Made by a program: the position numbers and the translations under genes. A DNA stretch of 64,000 nucleotides from Piscinibacter sp. XHJ-5. Lineage in GTDB: Bacteria > Pseudomonadota > Gammaproteobacteria > Burkholderiales > Burkholderiaceae_C. The notes under the pieces are model-generated. The model saw nothing but the letters and a program-made list of their open reading frames with translations, ran no database searches and was not told the origin of the DNA. The first letter of the stretch is position 1. Each line of letters begins with the position of its first letter. Shown here piece by piece: positions 26,533 through 35,846 of the stretch. The DNA is taken from assembly GCF_029855045.1 (NCBI RefSeq), contig NZ_CP123228.1, forward strand, positions 1,054,001 through 1,118,000, written 5' to 3'.

Positions 26533-27570
26533 ATGGATCCGACGATCGCCGCCATCCTCAGCCTCGACGGCGTGACCAACGGCGCGGTCTATGCCTTGCT
26601 GGGCATCGCCATCGTGCTGGTGTTCACCGTCACGCGCGTGATCTTCATCCCGCAGGGTGAATTCGTCGCGTTCGGGGCGCTGACGCTGGCCATGCTGCAG
26701 GCCGGCCGGGTGCCGGGCACGGTGTGGCTGCTGTTGTTCATGGCCGCGGCCGTCGCGGTGAACGACACGGTCGCGGCGCTGCGCACGCGCCGGCATGCGC
26801 GCCAGGTGGCGCTGGAGGCGGCACGCACGCTGGGGCTGCCCGTGATCGTGTCCGCCGCCGCGATCGTGCTCGCGCCGGCCCGGCCGCCGATGCTCCTGCA
26901 GGCGGCGCTCACGCTGGCGCTGGTCACCCCGATGGGTCCGCTGGTGTACCGGCTGGCCTACCGGTCGTTGGCCGATGCGAGCGTGCTGGTGCTGCTCATC
27001 GTCTCGGTCGGCGTGCATTTCGCGCTCACCGGGCTCGGACTGCTGTTCTTCGGCGCCGAGGGCTTTCGCAACCCGAGCTTCTGGGACGAGCGCTTCACCC
27101 TGGGCCCGCTGTCGCTCACCGGTCAGACGCTGATCATCTTCGCGGCGTCGCTGGCGCTGCTGGCCACGCTGTTCGTGTTCTTCGATCGCACGCTGGTCGG
27201 CAAGGCGCTGCGCGCGACCGCGGTGAACCGCACCGGGGCTCGCCTGGTCGGCATCTCCACCGACGGCGCCGGCACGCTGAGCTTCACGATGGCGGCCTTC
27301 ATCGGCGCGGCGTCGGGGTTGCTCATCGGACCCAGCACGACGATGTTCTACGACAGCGGCTTCCTGATCGGCCTCAAGGGCTTCGTCGCCGCGGTGTTTG
27401 CCGGTCTCACCAGCTTTTCGCTCGCGCTCGCCGGAGCGCTCGGCGTCGGGCTGATCGAGTCGTTCGGCTCGTTCTGGGCCAGCGCCTTCAAGGAGGTCAT
27501 CGTCTTCACCGCCATCCTGCCGGTGCTGCTGGCGCGCTCCTTCGTCGACCGCCATCCGGAGGAGCACTGA
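26533..27570 (+). CDS. Branched-chain-type ABC transporter permease, LivH-like
   Basis: A 345-residue membrane protein of the LivH/PF02653 family. The first part has LSLDGVTNGAVYALLGIAIV, then helices near residues 40-70, 95-130, 150-175, 195-220 and 250-335. A hydrophilic stretch (NDTVAALRTRRHARQV, about 76-91) between early helices makes it longer than LivH of E. coli (308). The stop TGA directly abuts the ATG of the next gene. It forms the translocation pore with the LivM half of the following fusion. Confidence 0.9.
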   Translation: MDPTIAAILSLDGVTNGAVYALLGIAIVLVFTVTRVIFIPQGEFVAFGALTLAMLQAGRVPGTVWLLLFMAAAVAVNDTVAALRTRRHARQVALEAARTLGLPVIVSAAAIVLAPARPPMLLQAALTLALVTPMGPLVYRLAYRSLADASVLVLLIVSVGVHFALTGLGLLFFGAEGFRNPSFWDERFTLGPLSLTGQTLIIFAASLALLATLFVFFDRTLVGKALRATAVNRTGARLVGISTDGAGTLSFTMAAFIGAASGLLIGPSTTMFYDSGFLIGLKGFVAAVFAGLTSFSLALAGALGVGLIESFGSFWASAFKEVIVFTAILPVLLARSFVDRHPEEH

Positions 27571-29349
27571 ATGGCCACCCGGCGCCTGGTGTTCCCCGCA
27601 CTGCTGCTGCTCGTCGCCCTGATTCCGCTGCTGCCCGTGCCGCCGTACTGGATCACCAAGCTCAACTACATCGGCCTGTTTTCGCTGGTGGCGCTGGGGC
27701 TGGTGCTGCTCACCGGCGTCGGCGGTCTCACCTCGTTCGGACAGGCGGCGTTCGCCGGCATCGGCGCCTACACCAGCGCCTGGCTGTGCCTGCGCCTGGG
27801 ACTGTCGCCGTGGGTCGGCCTGATGGCCGGCCTCGCGCTCACCGCGGCCGTCGCGCTGGCGCTGGGCTGGCTCACCTTGCGCATGTCGGGCCACTATCTG
27901 CCGCTGGCCACCATCGCATGGTCGCTGGTGCTGTACTACACGATGGGCAACGTGGACGCGCTGGGCCGCTACGACGGGCTGCTCGGCGTGCCGCCGGTCT
28001 CGCTGCCCGGCTTCGAGCTGCGCGAGGAAGGCCGGCTCTTCTGGCTGATCTGGGTGTGTGCGCTGCTGTCGGCCGCCGCCGTGGTGCGGCTGCTCGACTC
28101 GCGGCCCGGACGCGTGATGCGCTCGCTCAATCCCCACCGCGGCGGCGGCATCACGATGCCCGAGGCGATGGGCGCCTCGACGTTTCGCTACAAGGTGCTG
28201 ATGTTCGTGATCGCGGCGCTGCTGGCGTCGCTGTCGGGCTGGCTGTTCGTGCACATGCAGCGCAGCGTGAACCCGTCGCCGTTCGGCATCAAGTTCGGCA
28301 TCGAGTACCTGTTCATGGCCGTGCTCGGCGGCGTCGGCAGCGTGTGGGGCGCCTTCGCCGGCGCGGCGCTGGTCAAGCTCACCGAAGACCAGCTGCAGGT
28401 GCTGCTGCCGGCGCTGCTCGGCACCAGCGGCAACTACGAGATGATCGTCTTCGGCATCGTGCTGGTGGTCGTGCTCAAGTTCGCGCCGCAGGGCCTGTGG
28501 CCCCTCGTCGAGGGCCGGCTGCCGCGGCGCCGTGCGCGGCTGGACGCGTCGAACCATCAGGCGCTGCCCAGCCGCGACAAGCCGCAGCGTGGCGACCTGC
28601 TGCTCGAGGCTCGGCAGCTGCGCAAGTCCTTCGGCGGGCTGGTGGCGGTGAACGACATCGGCTTCAGCATCCGGGCCGGCGAGATCGTCGGGCTGATCGG
28701 GCCCAACGGCGCCGGCAAGTCCACCACCTTCAACCTGCTGTCCGGCGTGACGCCGCTGAGCGGCGGCGAAGTGTGGCTGCGCGGCCGTCGCGTCGACGGA
28801 CTGCCGGCGCGCGAGGTGGCGCGCCTGGGCCTGTCGCGCACCTTCCAGCACGTGAAGCTGGCACCGGAGATGACGGTGCTCGAGAACGTCGCGCTCGGCA
28901 CCTACCTGCGCACCCGCAGCGGCACGCTCGCCGCCATGCTGCGGCTGGATCGCGCGGAGGAGCGGCGTGCGCTGCACGAGGCCGAGCGGCAGCTGCAGCG
29001 CGTGGGCCTCGCCGACGTGATGCACGAGCCGGCGGGCAACCTCGCGCTCGGACCGCAGCGTCTGGTGGAGATCGCGCGGGCGCTGGCCAGCGACCCGGCG
29101 TTGCTGTTGCTCGACGAGCCGGCCGCCGGACTGCGCCACAAGGAAAAGCAGGCGCTGGCCACCGTGCTGCGGCAGCTCAAGGGCGAGGGCCTGAGCCTGC
29201 TGCTCGTCGAGCACGACATGGACTTCGTGATGAGCCTCACCGATCGCATCGTCGTGATGGAGTTCGGAACCTTCCTGATGGAGGGCACGCCGGCCGAAGT
29301 GCAGGCCAGCCCGGCGGTGCGCGCCGCCTACCTCGGCACGGAGCACTGA
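27571..29349 (+). CDS. LivM-LivG fusion: ABC permease with C-terminal ATPase
   Basis: A 592-residue fusion. Residues 1 to about 325 form the LivM-type permease ([38 protein letters not shown]). Residues about 345-592 form the LivG-type ATPase: Walker [10 protein letters not shown] at 377-385, signature-like [16 protein letters not shown], Walker [13 protein letters not shown] and switch His in LLVEHDMD. The signature is degenerate (LALGPQ), as in other LivG. Fused permease-ATPase forms are known in this family. The gene is followed by a separate LivF ATPase, so the importer has two different nucleotide-binding domains. Confidence 0.92.
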   Translation: MATRRLVFPALLLLVALIPLLPVPPYWITKLNYIGLFSLVALGLVLLTGVGGLTSFGQAAFAGIGAYTSAWLCLRLGLSPWVGLMAGLALTAAVALALGWLTLRMSGHYLPLATIAWSLVLYYTMGNVDALGRYDGLLGVPPVSLPGFELREEGRLFWLIWVCALLSAAAVVRLLDSRPGRVMRSLNPHRGGGITMPEAMGASTFRYKVLMFVIAALLASLSGWLFVHMQRSVNPSPFGIKFGIEYLFMAVLGGVGSVWGAFAGAALVKLTEDQLQVLLPALLGTSGNYEMIVFGIVLVVVLKFAPQGLWPLVEGRLPRRRARLDASNHQALPSRDKPQRGDLLLEARQLRKSFGGLVAVNDIGFSIRAGEIVGLIGPNGAGKSTTFNLLSGVTPLSGGEVWLRGRRVDGLPAREVARLGLSRTFQHVKLAPEMTVLENVALGTYLRTRSGTLAAMLRLDRAEERRALHEAERQLQRVGLADVMHEPAGNLALGPQRLVEIARALASDPALLLLDEPAAGLRHKEKQALATVLRQLKGEGLSLLLVEHDMDFVMSLTDRIVVMEFGTFLMEGTPAEVQASPAVRAAYLGTEH

Positions 29350-29350
29350 C

Positions 29351-30082
29351 ATGGCGGCACTGCTCGAGGTGGTCGATCTGCATGCCGGCTACGGCAAGGC
29401 CGAGGTGCTGCGCGGCCTGTCGCTGCAGGTGCCGGCCGGCGGGGTGGTGACCGTCATCGGTCCCAACGGCGCCGGCAAGTCGACGCTGCTCAACGCGCTG
29501 ATGGGTCTGCAGCCGTCGCGCGGACACCTGCGCTTCGACGGCGGGGAGCTGGGCTCCCTGACCCTGGAGGCACGCGTGATGCGCGGACTGGCGCTGGTGC
29601 CGGAGAAGCGGGAGCTCTTCGCCACGATGAGCGTGGAGGACAACCTCGTGCTCGGCGGATGGCGTCCGCTCAAGCTGCGCATGCCGCAATGGCGCGACGG
29701 GCTCGAGCGTGTGTTCGGGCTGTTCCCGCGCCTGAAGGAGCGGCGCGCCCAGCTGGCCGGCACCTTGTCCGGCGGCGAGCGGCAGATGCTGGCCATCGGG
29801 CGGGCCCTGATGGGCCAGCCCAAGCTGCTGATGCTCGACGAGCCGAGCCTCGGCCTGGCGCCGCTCATCGTGCGGCAGATCTTCGACATCATCGCGCAGC
29901 TGCGGTCCAGCGGCGTCGCCATCCTGCTCGTGGAGCAGAACGCACGCGCCGCGCTGCAGGTGGCCGACCACGCGTACGTGCTCGAGACCGGCGAGCTGGC
30001 GCTGCAGGGACCGGCCGCCGAGCTGGCCCGTGACGCGCGGGTGATCGACACCTACCTCGGCGCCAGGCGAGAGGCGGCTTGA
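29351..30082 (+). CDS. ABC transporter ATP-binding protein, LivF-like
   Basis: A 243-residue ATPase. Walker A is GPNGAGKST near residues 37-45, signature [15 protein letters not shown] near 138-152 and Walker [12 protein letters not shown] near 158-168. The switch is [11 protein letters not shown]. It starts 1 base after the LivM-LivG stop, and its own stop is 2 bases before the acyl-CoA dehydrogenase ATG. It completes a two-permease, two-ATPase importer for an organic acid. Confidence 0.93.
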   Translation: MAALLEVVDLHAGYGKAEVLRGLSLQVPAGGVVTVIGPNGAGKSTLLNALMGLQPSRGHLRFDGGELGSLTLEARVMRGLALVPEKRELFATMSVEDNLVLGGWRPLKLRMPQWRDGLERVFGLFPRLKERRAQLAGTLSGGERQMLAIGRALMGQPKLLMLDEPSLGLAPLIVRQIFDIIAQLRSSGVAILLVEQNARAALQVADHAYVLETGELALQGPAAELARDARVIDTYLGARREAA

Positions 30083-30084
30083 CG

Positions 30085-31821
30085 ATGTGGCACTACGACG
30101 CTCCGCTGCGCGAGATGCGCTTCGTCATCGAGGACGTGCTGCAGGCGCCGGCGGCGTGGCGCTCGATGCCCGCCTTCGCCGATCTCGACATGGACACCGC
30201 GGCCGAGGTGCTCGCGCAGGCCGCGCGCTTCGCCTCGGAAGTGCTGCAGCCCTTGAACGGACCCGGCGATCGCGAGGGGTGCCGACTCGTCCAAGGTCAC
30301 GTGAAGACCCCGGCGGGCTTTGCGCAGGCCTGGGCGTCGTTCGTCGAAGGCGGATGGCCGGCGCTGGCCTGCGACCCCGATGTCGGCGGGCAAGGCCTGC
30401 CACAGCTGCTGAATGCGGCGCTGTTCGAGATGCTGGTCTCGGCCAACCACGCCTGGACGATGTACCCGGGGCTGCTGCACGGCGCCTACGAGACCTTGCT
30501 GGCCCATGCCGAGCCGGCGCTGCGCGAGCGCTACCTGCCGAAGATCGTCAGCGGTGAGTGGCTGGCCGCCATGGCGCTCACCGAGCCGCAGGCCGGCAGC
30601 GACCTGGGGCTGGTGCGCACCAAGGCCGCGCCGCGCCCGGACGGCAGCCTGGCGGTGACCGGCAGCAAGATCTTCATCTCCGGGGGTGATCACGACTTGA
30701 GCGAGAACATCGTTCACCTGGTGCTCTGCCGGCTGCCGGACGCGCCGGCGGGTCCCAAGGGCCTCTCGCTCGCGCTGGTGCCGAAGTTCCTGCCCGACGG
30801 CTCGCGCAACGCCATGGTGTGCGACGGCCTGGAGCACAAGATGGGCATCCACGGCAGCGCCACCTGCGCGATGCGCTACGACGGCGCCATCGGCTGGCTC
30901 GTCGGCGAGCCGAACCGCGGCCTCGCCGCGATGTTCGTGATGATGAACGCCGCCCGGCTGCACGTCGGCCTGCAGGGCCTGGGCCACCTCGAGATGGCGG
31001 CGCAGAACGCGCGTCGCTATGCGCTGGAGCGGCTGCAGATGCGGGCGGTGGTGCGCCCGCCCGGAGCGTCCGCCGCCGCGGATCCGATCGCGCGGCATCC
31101 CGCGATGCGGCGCAGCTTGCGCAGCCTGCAGGCGGTGGCCGAGGGCCTGCGCGTCGTGGCCTACCAGGCGGCGATGTGGCTGGACGAGGCCCATCGGCAT
31201 CCCGACGCAGGGCAACGCGAGCAGGCCTTCGCCCGCGCCGCGTTCCTCACGCCGGTGGTGAAGGCCTTCGCCACGCACTGGGGCTTCCAGGGCGCCAGCG
31301 AGGCGCTGCAGGTGTTCGGCGGCTACGGCTATGTGCGCGAGTTCGGCATCGAGCAGACCCTGCGGGATTCGCGCATCGCGCTGGTCTACGAGGGGACCAA
31401 CGAGATCCAGGCGATCGACCTGCTGCTGCGCAAGACCCTGGCCGACGGCGGCGCCGCGTTCGAGCGCTGGCTCGACGAGCTGGCACCGGCGGCGACGGCA
31501 CACGACGCGTTCGGCTCCGCCCTCTCCGACCAGCTCGCCGCGGCGCGCGCCGCGCTCGGCTCGCTGCGACAGGCGCAGCCCGACGATCCCGAGGCGCCCT
31601 GGCGCGTGGCCGACGATTTCCTGATGGGCGTGGGCCACCTGCTGCTGGCCTGGGCCTGGGCGCGCATCGCCACGGCGGCCCGCCGGTGCCAGGACGATGC
31701 GGCGTGGGCGGCCGAGCGCGAATCCCTCGCGCGCCACGGCGTCGCATGGGTGCTGCCGCAGGCACGCGTGCACTGGCATCGCGTCTCGGCGGCTGCTCCG
31801 CTGGACGAGGTGCGGGCCTGA
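30085..31821 (+). CDS. Acyl-CoA dehydrogenase (AcCoA-dehydrogenase-C type)
   Basis: A 578-residue flavoenzyme. LTEPQAGSDLGLVRTKA is the FAD/substrate motif and Glu436 in VYEGTNEIQ is the catalytic base. It has the C-terminal extension of the long PF12806-containing group. A TTG at 30079 could add two residues; the ATG is preferred. It is closely related to the dehydrogenase at 54714-56504. In this operon the likely substrate is a saturated aryl-propanoyl-CoA (for example dihydroferuloyl-CoA), giving the cinnamoyl-CoA that the crotonase hydrates. That substrate is inferred from context. Confidence 0.9.
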   Translation: MWHYDAPLREMRFVIEDVLQAPAAWRSMPAFADLDMDTAAEVLAQAARFASEVLQPLNGPGDREGCRLVQGHVKTPAGFAQAWASFVEGGWPALACDPDVGGQGLPQLLNAALFEMLVSANHAWTMYPGLLHGAYETLLAHAEPALRERYLPKIVSGEWLAAMALTEPQAGSDLGLVRTKAAPRPDGSLAVTGSKIFISGGDHDLSENIVHLVLCRLPDAPAGPKGLSLALVPKFLPDGSRNAMVCDGLEHKMGIHGSATCAMRYDGAIGWLVGEPNRGLAAMFVMMNAARLHVGLQGLGHLEMAAQNARRYALERLQMRAVVRPPGASAAADPIARHPAMRRSLRSLQAVAEGLRVVAYQAAMWLDEAHRHPDAGQREQAFARAAFLTPVVKAFATHWGFQGASEALQVFGGYGYVREFGIEQTLRDSRIALVYEGTNEIQAIDLLLRKTLADGGAAFERWLDELAPAATAHDAFGSALSDQLAAARAALGSLRQAQPDDPEAPWRVADDFLMGVGHLLLAWAWARIATAARRCQDDAAWAAERESLARHGVAWVLPQARVHWHRVSAAAPLDEVRA

Positions 31822-31833
31822 CTCAACGGCGGC

Positions 31834-32367
31834 TCACGGTTGCAGGTGCGAGTACATCCAGAAGTTGCCAGGCCTGCCGCGCACCTGGCGATAGCTCCTG
31901 AGCAGCCCCTCGCGCTCGAAGCCGCACCGTTGCAGAACCCGGGCAGAGCGCTCGTTGGATTCCAGCACGGTGGCCTGGACCCGCACGAGCCGGGCGTCGG
32001 TGTGGGCCCAGGCGACGAGCACGCCGCACAGATGCGTGGCGATGCCTCGGCCCCACATCGCCGGCGCCAGGTCGTAGGCGATCTCCGCGCTGCGGTTCTC
32101 CGCGGACACGGTGTGAAAGCCGATCGTGCCGACGAGCTGGTTGGTCGAGCGCAGCGCAATGGCAAGCCGCAGCGCCGTGGACGGTGCGCTGGCATGAGGC
32201 CCCCAGACGTAAGCTGACAGGTCCCCGGCGGACTTGAGGTTCCAGCTGGTGTGCTCGTACACGGCGGGCAGCGAGAGATAGGCGTACCAGACGGGCAGGT
32301 CGGCGGCGACGATGGGACGCAGCGCGACCAGCGGGTGAGCGGGTTCGGGCAGCTCGTCGAATTGCAT
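31834..32367 (-). CDS. GNAT N-acetyltransferase, RimJ/RimL type
   Basis: A 177-residue acetyltransferase. LRPIVAADLPVWYAYL opens the fold, YDLAPAMWGRGIATHL holds the acetyl-CoA loop (R/Q-x-x-G-x-A as WGRGIA) and NERSARVLQRCGFEREGLLR is the classic C-terminal motif. Relatives acetylate ribosomal protein N termini or small amines. It is convergent with the importer operon (12-base gap) and starts the pair with the small membrane gene upstream. Substrate unknown. Confidence 0.9.
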   Translation of the reverse strand: MQFDELPEPAHPLVALRPIVAADLPVWYAYLSLPAVYEHTSWNLKSAGDLSAYVWGPHASAPSTALRLAIALRSTNQLVGTIGFHTVSAENRSAEIAYDLAPAMWGRGIATHLCGVLVAWAHTDARLVRVQATVLESNERSARVLQRCGFEREGLLRSYRQVRGRPGNFWMYSHLQP

Positions 32368-32385
32368 GGACTGATCACGCTGCGG

Positions 32386-32790
32386 CTACCGTTTCGCCGG
32401 CGGACGAGAAGCGACGCACTTCGGGTCCGGCTGCAGCGGCATCGACAGCTCGAACAGCGGCGTGGCGAGCATGGCCACGGCGAAGATGCCCACGCTGAGC
32501 AGCGAGGTGCGAGCCCATGCGGTGAGCGTGGCCCGTGCCTGCGGGCTGGTGGTGACTGCGCGCACCACGACACTGGCCAGGCACACGAGCGCAAAGACCG
32601 CGGCGGCCGTTGCCAGCACGCCCAGGTAGCCGAGGCCGAAAGTGTGGGTTCGGTCCTGGCAGGCATCCCGAGGCGTGTGGAGAAGGACGCCTGCCGGATA
32701 GCGCCAGCGTGCATACAGGCCGGCCAGGACCGCGGACACCACGATCGCCCAGGCGAACATCGGTGTGCGTGGAGGCGCGGGCAGAGGCAT
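32386..32790 (-). CDS. Small hypothetical membrane protein
   Basis: 134 residues with three hydrophobic stretches near 11-28 (FAWAIVVSAVLAGLYARW), 50-75 (YLGVLATAAAVFALVCLASV) and 90-115. It has two Cys in loops (RDACQDR and PKCVAS). I do not recognise the family. The start was taken at the first Met that gives a sensible N terminus; a longer frame continues upstream. It lies 18 bases before the GNAT gene. Confidence 0.55.
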   Translation of the reverse strand: MPLPAPPRTPMFAWAIVVSAVLAGLYARWRYPAGVLLHTPRDACQDRTHTFGLGYLGVLATAAAVFALVCLASVVVRAVTTSPQARATLTAWARTSLLSVGIFAVAMLATPLFELSMPLQPDPKCVASRPPAKR

Positions 32791-33045
32791 GAGTGACGTC
32801 GTTCGGCAGGAAGGGAGCGCACTGTCGCTCGCCACCTCGGGTGCCGTCAAGGCGCCGGCCCCGCACCCATAATCGTGCCGTCCTCGGGTTCGCGCCCCGG
32901 CCCATCCCGACAGCTCCAGAAGAATGACCCTTTCCCTGCTCCTGCCCAACCTGCTTCACGGCGCTCGACCTCGAGGTCCCGCAGCGGCCTGCCCCCGGCC
33001 GCGCCGGTGCGCGGCGGAGCGTTTCCGGTGAACAAGGAATCCTCG

Positions 33046-34113
33046 ATGCCGCGCTGGGCCCTGGCCGCGCCACTCGTCGCGGTCGTGCTGCTGGCGGTGG
33101 CCCTGCTGTTGCCGCCCAGCACCGTCATTGCGCTGCTGTGCGCGCCGGCGCTGATCGGCGCCGTGCTCGCCGCGGTGCATCACGCAGAGGTGGTCGCCCA
33201 CCGGGTGGGCGAGCCCTTCGGAACGCTGGTGCTCGCGGTGGCGGTCACCGTCATCGAGGTGGCGCTGATCGTCTCGGTGATGCTCACCGGCGGGCCCGAC
33301 AAGGCGGCGCTGCCGCGCGACACCATCTTCTCGGCCATCATGATCATCTGCAATGGCGTCGTGGGGGTGTGCCTGCTGGTCGGCGGACTGCGTCACCACG
33401 AGCAGACCTTCCACCTCGGCGGCGCCAACTCCGCGCTCGCGGCGCTGATCGCGCTCAGCACGCTGTCGCTGGTACTGCCTGCCTTCACCACCAGCTCGCC
33501 GGGCCCCACCTACACGGCGGCGCAGCTCTCGTTCGCGGCGATCGCGTCACTGTCGCTGTGGGCGGTGTTCGTGTTCTTCCAGACGGTGAGCCATCGCGAC
33601 TACTTCCTGCCTCCGGACGATCCGGCGGACGAGGAGAGTCACGCCGCGCCGCCATCGGTGCGCGCCGCATGGATGGGCTTCGGCATGCTGCTGGTCGCGC
33701 TCATCGCCGTCGTCGGCCTCGCCAAGATCCTCTCGCCGAGCATCGAGAGCGGCGTCGCCGCGGCCGGTGCGCCGAAGGCGGTGATCGGCATTGCGATCGC
33801 GCTGCTGGTCCTGCTGCCCGAGACCTGGGCCGCCGTGCGCGCGGCGCGCGCCAATCGCCTGCAGACCAGCCTCAACCTGGCGCTGGGCTCCGCGCTGGCG
33901 AGCATCGGCCTCACCATCCCCGTCGTCGCGCTGGCGTCGGTGCTGCTGGAGCTGCCGCTGGTGCTCGGGCTTGACGCCAAGGAGCTGGTGCTCCTGGCGC
34001 TGAGCTTCATCGTCGGCTCGATCACGCTGGTCTCCGGCCGGACCAACATGCTGCAAGGTGCCGTGCACCTGGCGATCTTCGCGGCCTTCCTGTTCCTCGC
34101 GCTCGTGCCCTAA
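33046..34113 (+). CDS. chaA: Calcium/cation:proton antiporter, ChaA/CaX family
   Basis: A 355-residue inner-membrane antiporter with about eleven helices. The two CaX repeat motifs are visible: GEPFGTLVLAVAVTVIEVAL near residues 54-73 and LNLALGSALASIGLTIP near 275-291. Both contain the acidic or polar residues used for cation binding. AAGGA is 7 bases before the ATG and decides the start over a GTG 18 bases earlier. It should export Ca2+ or Na+/K+ for protons. The stop TAA overlaps the stop TAG of the Sel1-repeat gene on the other strand. Confidence 0.92.
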   Translation: MPRWALAAPLVAVVLLAVALLLPPSTVIALLCAPALIGAVLAAVHHAEVVAHRVGEPFGTLVLAVAVTVIEVALIVSVMLTGGPDKAALPRDTIFSAIMIICNGVVGVCLLVGGLRHHEQTFHLGGANSALAALIALSTLSLVLPAFTTSSPGPTYTAAQLSFAAIASLSLWAVFVFFQTVSHRDYFLPPDDPADEESHAAPPSVRAAWMGFGMLLVALIAVVGLAKILSPSIESGVAAAGAPKAVIGIAIALLVLLPETWAAVRAARANRLQTSLNLALGSALASIGLTIPVVALASVLLELPLVLGLDAKELVLLALSFIVGSITLVSGRTNMLQGAVHLAIFAAFLFLALVP

Positions 34114-35666
34114 GCGGCCAGCGCCATGCGCAGCGGCTGCTTCGCGCGGAAGGCCCACTTCGGCCCCAGCCGCAGCGACTCGAGCGTCGTCGAGCTCGCG
34201 GTGGCGAAGAACATCGCCTCGTCGAGGCCGAGGCGCTCGAACGCCCTGCGCTGGCGCAGCGAGCGGCGCCGCAGGTCGCCCTCGATGGCAAGGGTGTCGC
34301 GTCGCGCCTGTCCGAAGAAGGACGCTGCCTCGCGCGCGATGACCAGCGCGCCCTCGGACGTGGCCGGAATCGCGCGCGGTGCGGACAGCCGACTCTGCGA
34401 GATGAAGGGATTCTTGCCGACGACCAGCCCCCACGGCCGCAGGCCGGCCGCCGGGTCGACGCACAGCGCTTCGAGCTTGGTGAGGCCGAAGGTGCGCGAC
34501 AGCTGCAGCCTGACGGCCAGCCAGGGATCGCTGCGCCGGATCTGCTCGATGGCGGGCAGCGCATCCTCCGCGCGTCCGTCCACCGGCAGCACCAGCGACG
34601 ACAGCAGCTCGGCGGCGTGTGCATCGCCATGGCTGGCGGCTTGATGCAGCCAGTGAATGGCCAGCTCCGATTCGGCCAGCGAGCTCGATTCGCGCAGCAT
34701 CAGCGCGCCGAGCTTGCGCTGCGCCTGCGACTGCCCGCGCGTCGCCGCCTTCTCGAGGAAGAAGCGGGCCATCTGCGGGTTGGACACCGACAGCCTATGG
34801 TCTGCGTGCAGCCGGTACAGATGCAGCCAGGCTTCGTCGCGTCCGGCGTCGGCGGCGCGCAGCAGGTAGGCCGCGCCGCGGCGGATGTTGATGCTGTCGG
34901 CGAACACCGCCGAACCCAGGGTGTCGTCGGCGACGCCGCACAGCCCCAGCCCCAGCACGTAGGCTGCATCGCGGTCGCCCTGGTTCGCGCGCTGCTCGAG
35001 GCTGGCGCGCAGGTGTTCGGCCTCGATGCCTTGCAGACGGCGGCCTTGCTCGCGCGCCTGACGCACCGCCGCGGCCACCAGCTCCATCAGCTCGCCGCTG
35101 AGGCCGCCGGCCAGCGCGAGCGCGGTTTGCAGACAGGCGATGAAGTCTTCGAAGCGATCGCCGGCATGCGCCCGCCTGGCCGCGATCAAGGCGATCGCCG
35201 CGGTGTCGATGCCGGCGTTGTCGCGCAGCGCGCGCAGCAGCTCGAGCGCGCTCGGCTCGGCATCGGGCTGGCCGCGCGTCGCATGCGACAGGGCGCGGCG
35301 CGCGCCTTCGTCGCCGCCGGCCGCGGCGCTCTTCAACCAGTGCAGACCGTCAGCGGCGCGGGCACGGCGCGCGCACTCCCACGCGCCGAGCTTGAGCTGC
35401 GCGACGGTGCTGCCGGCTTGCGCGGCTTGCGACAGGGGCCGCTCCTGCTGCAGCTCAAGCAGGTCGTCGAGCGCGAGATGCTCCGCGACGATGCGTGCGG
35501 CCGCGGGGAGGTCGCGCACGCTCGCATGGCTCAGGTGCTCGATGCCGGTGGCGATGTGCCGCGGGAAGCCGTCGATCCCGAGCAGGTAGCGGCGCCCCAC
35601 CTCGCACCGCGCGGCCGCGTCGCCCTGGCGGGCGGAGGCGAGAAGCTGGATATCTTGTCGACGCAT
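34110..35666 (-). CDS. Sel1-like repeat protein
   Basis: A 518-residue alpha-helical protein. Sel1-type repeats (A..G...A...LG...) recur: GSTVAQLKLGAWECARR, GDRDAAYVLGLGLCGVADD, GRDEAWLHLYRLHAD, GQSQAQRKLGALMLRE, GDAHAAELLSSL. The last 130 residues (from about 385) are not repeat and are unrecognised. No signal peptide, so cytoplasmic. Such proteins usually scaffold other proteins. It converges with and touches the CaX antiporter gene (4-base overlap of stop codons). Partner unknown. Confidence 0.8.
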   Translation of the reverse strand: MRRQDIQLLASARQGDAAARCEVGRRYLLGIDGFPRHIATGIEHLSHASVRDLPAAARIVAEHLALDDLLELQQERPLSQAAQAGSTVAQLKLGAWECARRARAADGLHWLKSAAAGGDEGARRALSHATRGQPDAEPSALELLRALRDNAGIDTAAIALIAARRAHAGDRFEDFIACLQTALALAGGLSGELMELVAAAVRQAREQGRRLQGIEAEHLRASLEQRANQGDRDAAYVLGLGLCGVADDTLGSAVFADSINIRRGAAYLLRAADAGRDEAWLHLYRLHADHRLSVSNPQMARFFLEKAATRGQSQAQRKLGALMLRESSSLAESELAIHWLHQAASHGDAHAAELLSSLVLPVDGRAEDALPAIEQIRRSDPWLAVRLQLSRTFGLTKLEALCVDPAAGLRPWGLVVGKNPFISQSRLSAPRAIPATSEGALVIAREAASFFGQARRDTLAIEGDLRRRSLRQRRAFERLGLDEAMFFATASSTTLESLRLGPKWAFRAKQPLRMALAA

Positions 35667-35773
35667 GCATCACTCCGAACGCTGGATGCAGGCGACGATA
35701 GGCAGGCGGCCTGTCGCCGACATGGCGCCAGAATTACGGTTCTGTCATGTGCGGGTCATGCGGCGCCAGCTGC

Positions 35774-35807
35774 AAGAAAGGGGCTGCACCCTTGCGGACG
35801 CAGCCCC
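35774..35807 (-). terminator. Rho-independent terminator after the porin gene
   Basis: On the minus strand GGGGCTGC, a 12-base loop, GCAGCCCC, then TTTCTTG. The stem is 8 bp and perfect. It lies 40 bases past the porin stop. Confidence 0.8.
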
Positions 35808-35846
35808 CTCGAATGCGCGATCGATGTCGCGCCGGCGTAACGCCGG

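Noticed and set aside
26479..29352. A very long open frame antisense to the ABC permease and ATPase genes
   Set aside because: Composition is dominated by Gln, His, Arg and Asp without any domain, as expected for the reverse frame of GC-rich genes; the plus-strand genes have clear motifs.
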